Assembly (NCBI RefSeq): GCF_004346865.1
Contig: NZ_SMGR01000001.1
Span: 2,170,001 to 2,234,000 of the forward strand
DNA length: 64,000 bases
Source of the DNA: Shimia isoporae
Lineage (GTDB): Bacteria > Pseudomonadota > Alphaproteobacteria > Rhodobacterales > Rhodobacteraceae
Reading direction: 5' to 3'
Position 1 is the stretch's first letter. Each line of letters begins with the position of its first letter. Under the pieces are notes generated by a model. The model ran no database searches, was not told where the DNA came from, and saw only the letters and a list, made by a program, of their open reading frames with translations. Positions 53,835 through 62,793 of the stretch are shown piece after piece. A program made the translations under genes and the position numbers.

Positions 53835-55300
53835 ACGCCCTCCGCAGTCAGCCGGGCCTCAGCGCCTGACTGTTCGAGCCAAAATCGTCTGAACAGGTTC
53901 TGCGCCACTTTCATGCGATACTCCGCCGTTGCGCGCATGTCGTTCAAAGGTTGGAAATCTTCGGGAAGCTTCGCCGCAGCCGCGAGCATTGTCTGCTCAG
54001 ACCATGGTTTTCCAATCAGGGCCGCCTCGGCGTTTCCGGCTCTTTTGGGTGTGGCTGCCATGCCACCAAATGCCAAAACTGCAGAGATGATCACGCCGTC
54101 TTTAACATCCACTTTCATCCCTACGGCCACCGAGGAAATATCTTCCTCGCGGCGTTTGGAAATCTTGTAAGCAGCATGATGACCGTGGGAAATGCGCGGT
54201 ACCGAGATACTCTCGACGAACTCGCTCTCTGCCAAATCCTGTTTTCCATAGGCAACAAAGAAATCCTGGATCGGCATCTCCCGCCGGGAATTGCCTTTGC
54301 GCAGCGTGATCGATGCCCCCAACGCAATCAGCACAGGCGGCGTGTCACCAATTGGCGATCCGTTGGCAATGTTACCGCCAATCGTCCCCATGTTGCGAAC
54401 CTGCCATCCGGCGATGCGATCCCAATACTCGCTAAGATGCGGATAGTGTTCGGCAATCACGTGCTGCGCCTCGGAATAGGTCACACCCGCGCCCATAGTG
54501 ATCGCATCAGCGCCAACTTCGATCCGCTTCAAATCTTCGAGGTTGCCAACAAACACGGCCGGAGAAAGCCGTTTCAAAAACTTGGTCACCCATAGCCCAA
54601 CATCGGTGCTTCCGGCCACAATGGTTGCCTGCGGGTTTTCCTGAAGCACTTCTGCCAAATCGTCCGCATTCGCCGGAAGGATCGCACGGCTGCCATCTCT
54701 GGCCACCTCCACACGTGCCCCATCCCGCAACGCCTGCAGCTTTGCTGTCACAGCGTCACGTTCACTGGTCAGATGTTCCGAAGAAGGCGTTCCGAAATCC
54801 GTCACGGCTTGAGCCGCGCGGATGATCGGTGCATAGCCCGTGCATCGGCAAAGGTTCCCCTGCAATGCGGTTTCAACTTGCTGAACCGTCGGCCGTTCAT
54901 GGGCCATCCACAAAGCATACAACGACATCACAATCCCCGGTGTGCAGAAGCCGCACTGGCTTCCGTGGTGCTCGACCATGGCCTCCTGCACGGGGCCCAG
55001 CCGTCCGTTTGGCCCGCCAAGATATTCAATTGTCACAACGTGACAGCCCTCCAGCGATGCCAGAAACCGGATGCAGGCATTGACGGTCTCGTATTTCAAT
55101 CCATTGGGCGTCAACCGCCCGACCATCACTGTGCACGCGCCGCAGTCCCCCTCTGCACAGCCTTCTTTGGTTCCGGTAAGGCGCTGGTCGATCCGCAAGA
55201 AATCAAGAAGCGTGTCATCCGCCCCCACATCGGTGAGACGCATCTCGCGATCATTGAGATAAAATCGGATCTCGTTGCGGATCCCTACGGCCTGCATCAT
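53831..55300 (-). CDS. xdhA: XdhA, iron-sulfur and FAD subunit of xanthine dehydrogenase
   Basis: A 489-residue subunit: N-terminal [2Fe-2S] ferredoxin (CAEGDCGACTV), a second [2Fe-2S] helical domain (CGFCTPGIVMS and CRCTGY), and an FAD domain (TIVAGSTDVGLWVTK and NMGTIGGNIANGSPIGD). It passes electrons from the molybdenum site to NAD. The start at 55300 (or 55297) follows AGGGA; the open frame runs on to 55354 without support. First gene of the xdhABC operon, opposite the LysR gene. Confidence 0.96.
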   Translation of the reverse strand: MMQAVGIRNEIRFYLNDREMRLTDVGADDTLLDFLRIDQRLTGTKEGCAEGDCGACTVMVGRLTPNGLKYETVNACIRFLASLEGCHVVTIEYLGGPNGRLGPVQEAMVEHHGSQCGFCTPGIVMSLYALWMAHERPTVQQVETALQGNLCRCTGYAPIIRAAQAVTDFGTPSSEHLTSERDAVTAKLQALRDGARVEVARDGSRAILPANADDLAEVLQENPQATIVAGSTDVGLWVTKFLKRLSPAVFVGNLEDLKRIEVGADAITMGAGVTYSEAQHVIAEHYPHLSEYWDRIAGWQVRNMGTIGGNIANGSPIGDTPPVLIALGASITLRKGNSRREMPIQDFFVAYGKQDLAESEFVESISVPRISHGHHAAYKISKRREEDISSVAVGMKVDVKDGVIISAVLAFGGMAATPKRAGNAEAALIGKPWSEQTMLAAAAKLPEDFQPLNDMRATAEYRMKVAQNLFRRFWLEQSGAEARLTAEGV

Positions 55301-55365
55301 TGGCTGTTCCCTGTGAATTTGCTGGCATGCATCGGCGCCGGTTGCGCCTTTCACTATAGTCTAAA

Positions 55366-55460
55366 GCGCCCCGAAGGGGCGATGATACGCGGCATTTCGC
55401 AAATCTATTTCAATAAATGATTGAAAATACCCCCCTGTTTCATTGCTAATATGCGTGAAA
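55366..55460. promoter_or_regulatory. LysR-type operator and hairpin in the xdhA promoter region
   Basis: TTTCAAT-AAATG-ATTGAAA (55408-55426) is a perfect 19-bp inverted repeat with the T-N11-A spacing of LysR sites. A weaker pair, TTTCA (55438-55442) and TGAAA (55456-55460), follows towards the regulator gene, as expected for recognition and activation sites. Nearer xdhA, CGCCCC (55367-55372) and GGGGCG (55376-55381) form a tight 6-bp hairpin that could influence transcription or RNA stability. Binding protein inferred from position. Confidence 0.68.
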
Positions 55461-55499
55461 TAGAGGCAAACTGCCTGCAAATCGCGATGGAGAGTGACC

Positions 55500-56402
55500 A
55501 TGCCCTATCTGGAAAGTCTGCGCGTGTTCGTACGTGTTGTCGAACTCGGTTCCATCACCTCGGGCGGGCGCGACCTGCGCCTGACACCAGCGGTTGCTTC
55601 AAATCGCATCAAGGAGCTTGAGAGCCGGCTTGGCGCACGCCTGTTCAACCGCACAACGCGCAACCTATCGCCAACAGAGGTCGGCAAAGTCTTTTACGAC
55701 CACGCGCGCAAAGTGATTGTTGCTCTTGAGGAGGCCGAAGCCGTAGTTGCAGACTTTTCAGACCATCCGCGCGGCACCATTCGCGTCACCGCCCCTCTTG
55801 GCGTCGGCCGCAGGATCATAGCTCCGCTGATCCCGGCGTTTTCAGACATGTACCCTGACGTCGATGTGCGCCTGCGACTGTCCGACCGCAAAGTCGATTT
55901 GCTCGAAGACGGGCTCGACGTGGCCTTTGTGCTCGGCGAGCTCAAAGACAGCAATTTCAAACTTCGCAAAATAGCAGACTGCGACAGAGTTCTCGTTGCA
56001 TCACCAGACTATTTGGCACGGAAAGGCACACCGCAATCGCCGGACGACCTTTTGAAAAACCACAATTGTCTCCTGTTGCGGTTCCCGCGCTCGCCAGAAT
56101 ACTTCTGGACGCTTCAAACTGAAAAGGGCCCCCGCAAGATCGAGGCCAAAGGGCGGTTTGACGCGGATGACGGGGATGTCCTGACCCAATGGGCTCTCGA
56201 AGGCGCAGGCATCGCAAACAAGGTGCGCTTTGACGTAGCACAGCATTTGGAAAACGGTGAGTTGGTGGAGGTACTTGCCGATACACCGCCTGTGCCGGCC
56301 GCCTTCGGTTGCCTCTATCCCCACCGCAAGTTCCAGGATCCGAAAATCCGGCTGTTTGTAGATTTCATGAGTGGTGAAAGCCGGCAGCGCATAGCGATCT
56401 AG
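55500..56402 (+). CDS. LysR-family transcriptional regulator
   Basis: A 300-residue LysR protein. N-terminal winged helix: LRVFVRVVELGSITSGGRDL and LTPAVASNRIKELESRLGARLFNRTTRNL (split at NRIKELE). The remainder is the two-lobed ligand domain of the aryl/CrgA subgroup. The ATG at 55500 has GGAG at 55490; a GTG at 55494 is in frame. Divergent from xdhABC, which it probably controls. It ends four bases into the convergent GGDEF gene. Confidence 0.88.
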   Translation: MPYLESLRVFVRVVELGSITSGGRDLRLTPAVASNRIKELESRLGARLFNRTTRNLSPTEVGKVFYDHARKVIVALEEAEAVVADFSDHPRGTIRVTAPLGVGRRIIAPLIPAFSDMYPDVDVRLRLSDRKVDLLEDGLDVAFVLGELKDSNFKLRKIADCDRVLVASPDYLARKGTPQSPDDLLKNHNCLLLRFPRSPEYFWTLQTEKGPRKIEAKGRFDADDGDVLTQWALEGAGIANKVRFDVAQHLENGELVEVLADTPPVPAAFGCLYPHRKFQDPKIRLFVDFMSGESRQRIAI

Positions 56403-57403
56403 CTCGCCAAAGGGCCGCTCTCTTTCAACTGCGGATCAAACACTGTGTAAGTCGAACGCCCCGCATGTTTGGATGCATAGAGCGCCGTATCCGCTTCGGC
56501 CAGTAGCGTATCCATGTCCGTGTCATTGCTGCCTTGGTAGACAGAAATACCGACGCTTGCAGATACCTTGCAGATCGCGTCCTGAAACGGCACCGGCGTT
56601 TCGATTTCCGAAATGATCCGGTCGGCAATGCGCCCAAGAATGTCGAGATCGGTGGTGCCATTGAACACCAGCACAAACTCGTCGCCACCAACGCGTGCAA
56701 CACAGTCTTCTTCGCGGCTGGATTCCACCAAAACCCGCGCGACGTGCTGCAAAACCGCGTCGCCCGCAGCATGGCCGCGCGTGTCATTGACCTCTTTGAA
56801 GAAGTCGAGATCCACCTGCATCAGGCCAAACGCAGTACAATCGTTCACCATCCGCGGCAGGATATGCTCGAGCGCACGACGGTTCTTCAAACCGGTCAGC
56901 GTATCTGTAAACGCCTGCTCTTCGGCGGCAATCATTGCGCCTTGCAAGCGCAGGTTCAGCTTTCGCGATGCTTCCATCGCAGCGGATTTCGCCTCGACCA
57001 GATAAAGCATTTCTATGGTCAGATCTGTTGCCGCGAAATCCGCAGCATTCAGGTCGTAGTCGCTGACCGCGTCGAGAATGGAAATGCCGAACCCGAGGTT
57101 CACCATCGCGCCATTCTCGCTTGGCATTGGTACCAGAACACCCTTCAATCCGGTCTGCGGCGCGGTTCGCTTGCGCAGGTGCAGCTTTTGCCCTGCTGTG
57201 CGTATAAGTCCGTCCATATCGGTGATGCGCTTGGGGCGGCTCAACTCGAAAACGGTCAAAAACGGCTGTCCTGCGAGCGACATGTCCGGGTACAGTTTCT
57301 GCAACGTAGGACCCGCGTGCGTAATCACGCCTTGGCCATCCAATTGCACATGCATCGGACACAATACGTCCAACATATGCAACATATCATCCGTTACCGT
57401 CAT
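56399..57403 (-). CDS. Diguanylate cyclase with N-terminal H-NOX-associated (HNOBA-like) domain
   Basis: A 334-residue protein. The N-terminal part (1 to about 120; CPMHVQLDGQGVITHAGPTL, FLTVFELSRPK, LRKRTAPQTGLKG) matches the PAS-like H-NOX-associated domain. A coiled linker (about 125-160) follows, then a GGDEF domain with TDTLTGLKNRRALE, the active motif VGGDEFV and an intact inhibitory site RxxD (REED, five residues before). It would make cyclic di-GMP and be inhibited by it. The gene follows the H-NOX-like gene by 12 bases, so the pair forms a sensor-effector operon. Confidence 0.9.
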   Translation of the reverse strand: MTVTDDMLHMLDVLCPMHVQLDGQGVITHAGPTLQKLYPDMSLAGQPFLTVFELSRPKRITDMDGLIRTAGQKLHLRKRTAPQTGLKGVLVPMPSENGAMVNLGFGISILDAVSDYDLNAADFAATDLTIEMLYLVEAKSAAMEASRKLNLRLQGAMIAAEEQAFTDTLTGLKNRRALEHILPRMVNDCTAFGLMQVDLDFFKEVNDTRGHAAGDAVLQHVARVLVESSREEDCVARVGGDEFVLVFNGTTDLDILGRIADRIISEIETPVPFQDAICKVSASVGISVYQGSNDTDMDTLLAEADTALYASKHAGRSTYTVFDPQLKESGPLAS

Positions 57404-57415
57404 CTCCGCACCATC

Positions 57416-58003
57416 CTACTCAGCACGCGCGCCGAGATCGAACTCGCGGCCGCTTGCAAAGGCGGTTTCGATCAGGGTGATGTCAATGATTTCCACGCCG
57501 TCCTCGACACCGCTATGCTCAAGAAACACAAGCGCACCATAGTCGTCCGCCATCGTTCTGAGAACCCCGATGATCACGTGACCGAATCCGGCGTGCTCAT
57601 AGGTGCATCGCAAGCTCAGCTTTTCAGGGCTGTGTTCTTCAAGCTCCAACCCGGGAATCGTGAGATCGTCGACGGCCAGACGTGCCCGTTCCGGCAGGTC
57701 GTCAAGCGAATGCAAAAACTCGACAAAATTCACGCCTCCGAACCGCAACAGGCGCCTCAGCGCTTCAACATTCGGGTGAGACACGAGATATGTGCCAAGG
57801 TCTTCGAGCACTGTTTCTTCGGGGACTCCCAGAGACTTGGCAGTTGATGCCACAAGACTGGTTGTGATGCTGTCCTCATAGTGCAGCATCGCCTCGAAAT
57901 CGATAATTTCGACTCCGGCCATTCGGGTCACGTCGACCCAACGACGTTGCCCATAGCTATCGCGCACAAAACACTGAATGGCTCTGTTAATCAGACCATG
58001 CAT
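57416..58003 (-). CDS. H-NOX-like protein lacking the heme-binding residues
   Basis: A 195-residue protein of the H-NOX family: MHGLINRAIQCFV, the segment EALRRLLRFGGVNFVEFLHSL, and GFGHVIIGVLRTMADDYG. In heme-binding H-NOX and soluble guanylate cyclase the proximal His lies in LDxLH; here it is LDDLP (Pro104). The heme-propionate motif YxSxR reads CTYEH (Cys133, Tyr135, His137). All four residues are changed. It may sense something else or bind heme differently. I recall the same LDDLP form in other rhodobacteria, so it could be a clade feature. Coupled with the GGDEF gene downstream. Confidence 0.87.
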   Translation of the reverse strand: MHGLINRAIQCFVRDSYGQRRWVDVTRMAGVEIIDFEAMLHYEDSITTSLVASTAKSLGVPEETVLEDLGTYLVSHPNVEALRRLLRFGGVNFVEFLHSLDDLPERARLAVDDLTIPGLELEEHSPEKLSLRCTYEHAGFGHVIIGVLRTMADDYGALVFLEHSGVEDGVEIIDITLIETAFASGREFDLGARAE

Positions 58004-58067
58004 CTGCTTACCCCAATTCGTCCTGCAATGATAAAGCCACAGGAGCCTTAAGAAAGTCCGAACATCG

Positions 58068-59792
58068 CTAGTCGACCGGTAATAATTCGTATTCCCCTAT
58101 CCAAATAGAGTTCAAACGCGACGGTGCAATTTCGAAATCACCTTCAACGAGGCGCTGAATTTGTCCCGAACTTATGTCGGCCACACCGGAACTGAGGTCG
58201 AGGCTCTGGAACTCAAGTTGCCCGCGATGCTCTTTCCCCAACCAACCTCTCCAGTTGTTTCCACTTATTGTCGGGCGGAGCAGGATCGCCTGACGGCCTT
58301 CAAAGCCGCGATCAAAATTGCCGAAAATCCACACGCATCGCTCGGCTGCGGCCTCTCCGCAGACCCTAAGCGATTCAATCTCCCAATCGGACATTCCATC
58401 AAAATCGCTTGGCTGGAGCTGCTCGCCCTTCGGCAAAACCGCGACAACCTTTAACAAGGCCGTAATTTGGGCAGACCTTGTGTCCTGAGGGTCGGCCTCC
58501 TTGCCTTCCAATTCACGCGTCGCAGCGGCAGCCAAATCGGCATCCTCGGATTGAGCCAAGATGCTCAAGCCAGCCTGTCCCGGACGCCCCCAATCATTGC
58601 GCATCTCCCAGACCGGCACGTCGTAGTACGGCGTCGTTCCGGCCTCGGCACGGGCAACCTGATCGTTCGTCGAAATCCGTTCCGCATTCAGCACAGGCGA
58701 CAGCCATAATGCGAACAAAACCAATGAGGATAAAGCGATCCATACGTTCGCTTTGCAGACGCGGACCATCCATCCCCGACCCATTATGACCGCGGCGGGA
58801 TAAGCAACCGCATAAAGCATAACAACAAACGCTATCATCGCCGCGACAAGGCGGGGCGGTGTCCATCCGTATTGCGCCACCCGCAACCAGATCGCATAGG
58901 CAGCCAGGCCAGCTATGACCGGCAAAAGCATTGCCAGCGCGCCTGTCGCAAGTTGCATCCAGCGCACGTCTATCGCGTCCGCATCTCCACGATCCAGAGC
59001 GATAGAGACGAGCGAAATCATCACAAGGGCCACCGTCAATAGCGTTGCGGCACGGCTCAGACTTCCGAACAGTTGATCCGGTCCTTGCAAAACCGCAGCC
59101 ACGGCAAAGATCGCAACGACAACCAGCACCACTGGCACCAACATGCGCAGCATACGAAGCAAGAGATAAGGGGACAGGTATTGGCGCAATTCGTGTACGA
59201 CCGACAGGCCCAGCCCCAGCGCAAACCCGAGAAAACCCCAACGGAACGGATCGTTGCGCAACAGTTCTTCGATGACCGTAATACCTACAATGTCCAGCAG
59301 TTCGTGCGACAGGTAGGCGACGGCGAACAGAACACCTGCAAACAACCAACCGGCGCTATAGCGCACCAGAATGCTCCAACTGGTATCGAACAGGCATCCA
59401 TAGTCCGTAAGACTTTCATGCTGCACCATTCTCACAGCAGCAAAAGGCGTAGCCACAAACAGAAATACAAGCCAGACCGCCAGAGGATGCCCGGCGCTGC
59501 TCAGGTCTTCGATGCTGTCAAACCGGAGGCCAGACATTGTGACAAGGACTGCTCCCGCAACCGCCAAAAGGATCGCAGGAACCGCGGCCCGTGCTACGCG
59601 ATGCGGACCGCTCAGGCCCAACAAAACGGCGAAGAAGCCGCTTACAGTGGCAACCAACGCCAGATAGGCGTGCGGGTTGGTGATGATATCCGGTGCTTTC
59701 TCACCCAAAGCCCACAAACTTAGCCCGGCGACGGCCCCGATGATGGCCATCTCGGCGCGCCCCGCCATGGTCCGTCCATCTTCGCTATGCAT
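58068..59792 (-). CDS. DUF4153 family membrane protein
   Basis: A 574-residue polytopic protein with about 11-12 hydrophobic helices in the first 370 residues and a hydrophilic C-terminal domain of about 200 residues that contains two Cys (VCGEAAAERCVW). Length, topology and the segment LFDTSWSILVRYSAGWLFAGV fit DUF4153, a family of unknown function. The ATG at 59792 follows GGGAGAAGG. It is separated by about 70 bases from the MttB-family gene upstream on the same strand. No hint of substrate. Confidence 0.75.
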   Translation of the reverse strand: MHSEDGRTMAGRAEMAIIGAVAGLSLWALGEKAPDIITNPHAYLALVATVSGFFAVLLGLSGPHRVARAAVPAILLAVAGAVLVTMSGLRFDSIEDLSSAGHPLAVWLVFLFVATPFAAVRMVQHESLTDYGCLFDTSWSILVRYSAGWLFAGVLFAVAYLSHELLDIVGITVIEELLRNDPFRWGFLGFALGLGLSVVHELRQYLSPYLLLRMLRMLVPVVLVVVAIFAVAAVLQGPDQLFGSLSRAATLLTVALVMISLVSIALDRGDADAIDVRWMQLATGALAMLLPVIAGLAAYAIWLRVAQYGWTPPRLVAAMIAFVVMLYAVAYPAAVIMGRGWMVRVCKANVWIALSSLVLFALWLSPVLNAERISTNDQVARAEAGTTPYYDVPVWEMRNDWGRPGQAGLSILAQSEDADLAAAATRELEGKEADPQDTRSAQITALLKVVAVLPKGEQLQPSDFDGMSDWEIESLRVCGEAAAERCVWIFGNFDRGFEGRQAILLRPTISGNNWRGWLGKEHRGQLEFQSLDLSSGVADISSGQIQRLVEGDFEIAPSRLNSIWIGEYELLPVD

Positions 59793-59861
59793 CTGCCTTC
59801 TCCCGCAACTCCGCGCAATTTTATCGCGAAACTGCTTGAAAAAACAACGCGGTGTATTGGC

Positions 59862-61439
59862 TCAGAAGTCAGTCGGTGCGCCGCCTTCCTCTTTGCGCTT
59901 GGCCACAAAGGCCGCAAGTTCATCTCGGATAGCAGGATCGATCGGTGGCGCTTCGAAATTGGTGATGATTTCTTTGTAGATGTGGTGCGCCCGCTCGGGG
60001 GTCCACACCCCGCCCGCCGCTTCCCACGCCTCAAAGTTTCGCCAGTCGGAGGCAAACGGTTGATAAAAGGCGGTGGTGTACCGATCCTGCGTATGCTGGA
60101 TACCAAAGAAATGCCCGGCGCTACCAACATCCTTGATCGCATCAATCGCAATTTCGTCCGGCCCTGTAGCCCAGACTTCAGGCTCCATATAGCGCTGGAT
60201 CATCTGGATAACTTCACAATCCATGATGAACTTTTCCGGGCTGGCGATCAGCCCGCCCTCAAGCCAACCAGCCGCATGGTAAACCATGTTGGCACCTGAT
60301 TGCACGGCGCTCCAAAGGCTGTTGGAGGTTTCCCACATTGCCTGTCCGTCCGGCACATTGGCCGCGCAGACCCCGCTTGCCCGCATGGGAAGGTCATAGA
60401 ACCGCGCCATCTGCCCTGTCATCTGCGTGGCCCGCATATATTCCGGAGTGCCAAAAGCTGGCGCTCCGGATTTCATGTCCACATTGGAGGTGAACGTTCC
60501 GATCGCACAGGCCGCTCCCGGCCGGATGTACTGCGCGAGCGCCACCGCGCACAGAGCTTCGGCAAGCGACTGTGCAACCGCGCCGGACATCGTGACCGGC
60601 GCCATTGCACCAGCCAGTGTGAACGGCGTAACAACGAGCCCCTGATTTCGCCGCGCCATGCGCATCCATCCATCCATCATCGGCTCATCGTGTTTGAGAG
60701 GCGACGTGGAATTGATGTTGGTGTAAATCTTGGGGCTTTCCTCAAATTCCTCGTGGCTCCAGCCACCGGAAATCCGGACCATTTCCATGGCATCTTCAAC
60801 GCGTTCCTTGCCGAGCGAATAGGTGTGCGGAACCTTGTCGGTCAGCGTCAGCTTGTCATACATCACGTCGAGGTGGCGCACCGAGGCGTGAATATCCTGC
60901 GGCTCCACCGGATAACCGCCAACAAAATGGATGCAATTGAAATACTGGCTCAGCTTGAAAAGGTTGGCGCACATCTCACGCGTACCGGGCACCTTGCGGC
61001 CCAATTCCATGTCCCAATAGTTCGGCGGACTTGAGACGTTTCCAAACAGGATATGCTTGTCGCCCATTGTGATAGTGTGCGCTGGGTTGCGCGGTGTCAG
61101 TGTCCAGCTTGATGGTGCCTTGGCCACCATCTCCATGACAAAGTCGCGACCCATCCGAACGGTATCACCTTCGACGATGCAGCCAGCCTCTTTCAGAATG
61201 TCGCGCGCTTCAGCGTTGTAAAACTCAATACCGATCTCTTCGAGAATGCGCATCGATCCATCGTGAACCGCTTGCACACCTTCCTCGGTGAGCGGTTCCG
61301 TCGGGCGATCCATGTTGACCGGCAACCGCCAAGGCATCTGATCGATTACTCCGGCCTTGATCCGACGTGCGGCGTTGCCGGCTCTACCGCCACCGCGCCG
61401 TCTGCGTCCGCCCGTATCTCCTGCGGTTGTGTCTGTCAT
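59862..61439 (-). CDS. MttB-family (trimethylamine methyltransferase-like) protein without pyrrolysine
   Basis: A 525-residue COG5598-type TIM-barrel protein. Features: a basic N-terminus (RRRRGGGRAGNAARR), GSMRILEEIGIEFYN, NVSSPPNYWDMELGR, GGYPVEPQDIHAS and GANMVYHAAGWLEGGL. Archaeal MttB uses pyrrolysine at an in-frame amber codon; there is none here, so this is the non-Pyl type, whose characterised members demethylate glycine betaine, carnitine or proline betaine with a corrinoid protein. No corrinoid-protein gene is adjacent. Strong ribosome binding site (GGAGGCGATC). The region 61440-61652 upstream holds no gene that I can support. Confidence 0.85.
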   Translation of the reverse strand: MTDTTAGDTGGRRRRGGGRAGNAARRIKAGVIDQMPWRLPVNMDRPTEPLTEEGVQAVHDGSMRILEEIGIEFYNAEARDILKEAGCIVEGDTVRMGRDFVMEMVAKAPSSWTLTPRNPAHTITMGDKHILFGNVSSPPNYWDMELGRKVPGTREMCANLFKLSQYFNCIHFVGGYPVEPQDIHASVRHLDVMYDKLTLTDKVPHTYSLGKERVEDAMEMVRISGGWSHEEFEESPKIYTNINSTSPLKHDEPMMDGWMRMARRNQGLVVTPFTLAGAMAPVTMSGAVAQSLAEALCAVALAQYIRPGAACAIGTFTSNVDMKSGAPAFGTPEYMRATQMTGQMARFYDLPMRASGVCAANVPDGQAMWETSNSLWSAVQSGANMVYHAAGWLEGGLIASPEKFIMDCEVIQMIQRYMEPEVWATGPDEIAIDAIKDVGSAGHFFGIQHTQDRYTTAFYQPFASDWRNFEAWEAAGGVWTPERAHHIYKEIITNFEAPPIDPAIRDELAAFVAKRKEEGGAPTDF

Positions 61440-61652
61440 GATCGCCTCCTATCGCCGGATGCGTCCCACAAAAGCGCGAGATGAACGCTGAGTCTGCGTG
61501 AATGCGACAGAACTTGTCGTTTTCCCGCCCCCGCGCTTTCAGCAACACTGAAGGCGTCCTCTGCTGAACACACAAGTGGCGAAAGATCACGCCAAAGATC
61601 CGAAGCCCAGAAAAGCTCGGGACGTTCCAAAGTTAGTTCGAGAAATGGAAGT

Positions 61653-62354
61653 TCAGGCAGTCAGCCAATCGGTGATGTGCCCGATGTCGGGCAACACGAC
61701 GTCCGCATATGGCGCCAGCTCTTCGGTCAAGGCCACACCGGTCAGAACTGCAACGGTTTGCATCCCCGCACGGCGACCGGCAATCAGGTCGTGCGTGCTG
61801 TCGCCCACCATCACCACCCGCTCAGGCGCCAACTCAAGTTTATCAGCAAACGCCAGGAGCGGTTCAGGATCGGGCTTCGCACCATAACCGCTGTCAAAGC
61901 CGGCAATGAAGTCGAAAAGACCGCTTACTCCGGCACCGTCAAGTTGGGCTTGGGCGGAAAACTCGCTGTCGTTCGTCATAACGCCAAGCTTCAGTCCCTT
62001 TGCGCGCAGCCCCGACAAGTAGGGCGAAAGCGGCACCGCTGGCACAAGCGGCGCTCGCGCCGCATCCTGCGCCATCTTTATTTCGATCGCGTCGACATCT
62101 GCCCCCGGCACAACGGCCGCTACGGCTTCAGCTGCCTCTCGGTTCGTGCCGGCTATGACAAAACTGTCCGGACGAAACTGCTTCGCGGTCAGGTCAAAAG
62201 CGAGTGCCTCGGCGATCCGGTCAGCCAAGGCGCTGTCCCCCGCCGCGAAGCCGTGAATCGCATCGAATGCCCAAGCATTCCACGTCGCAGCGAAATCAAA
62301 CAAAGTGCCGTCTTTGTCGAAGAGTAATCCGTCCGCCCGCATCGTGTTCTTCAT
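61653..62354 (-). CDS. HAD-family phosphatase (phosphoglycolate-phosphatase-like)
   Basis: A 233-residue haloacid-dehalogenase hydrolase. Motif I is DKDGTLFDF (nucleophile Asp plus acid Asp), motif II LGVMTNDSE, motif III Lys in GAKPDPEPLL, motif IV VVMVGDSTHDL. Cap domain of type C1. It hydrolyses a small phosphate ester; phosphoglycolate is the usual guess. Two possible starts, 62354 and 62342, with only weak ribosome binding sites; I give the longer. Confidence 0.85.
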   Translation of the reverse strand: MKNTMRADGLLFDKDGTLFDFAATWNAWAFDAIHGFAAGDSALADRIAEALAFDLTAKQFRPDSFVIAGTNREAAEAVAAVVPGADVDAIEIKMAQDAARAPLVPAVPLSPYLSGLRAKGLKLGVMTNDSEFSAQAQLDGAGVSGLFDFIAGFDSGYGAKPDPEPLLAFADKLELAPERVVMVGDSTHDLIAGRRAGMQTVAVLTGVALTEELAPYADVVLPDIGHITDWLTA

Positions 62355-62426
62355 CCCCGAAATTACTGAGCGCGACCTTGCCCGAGGTCGATGTTTGACA
62401 CAAGCGCAAGAGTTGATGAATGGCCT

Positions 62427-62711
62427 TCAGGTCCAGTGCATCCGAGCAGACCCTAACAGAACATGCGCCGCCATAAGCGGCTGGTCATAACCGACGCCCT
62501 TCGTATCGCAGAACGCCACCACCCAAGCATCATCCATCGTTAAGAATTCAAGCACAGACCCGAGAAAGTCTGCCTCGCCAGCCCGGGCACGCAAATCGTC
62601 CACGGACGCACCTGTTGCGCCCATAAACACCGGCAATACCTCATCATTGTTGACAAGCCAAGTCAGCGCATCCAGCGCCAGAGTTTCCGCTGCCTCATGC
62701 GATAGCGTCAT
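62427..62711 (-). CDS. DUF3572 family protein
   Basis: A 94-residue protein that starts MTLSHEAAETLALDALTWL and has the family-typical LPVFMGATGASVDDLRARA, FLGSVLEFLTMDDAWVVAFC and GYDQPLMAAHVLLG. Function unknown; it is conserved in alphaproteobacteria and, as I recall, often found next to a PleD-like gene, as here (82 bases, divergent). Confidence 0.88.
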   Translation of the reverse strand: MTLSHEAAETLALDALTWLVNNDEVLPVFMGATGASVDDLRARAGEADFLGSVLEFLTMDDAWVVAFCDTKGVGYDQPLMAAHVLLGSARMHWT

Positions 62712-62793
62712 TTTTTATCACTTTCGAAAGCTTTTCTTAACCTTTGTGGCCGCAAGGTTAACGCAAACAAATTGCGAGTAACCAGGTCCCGTT

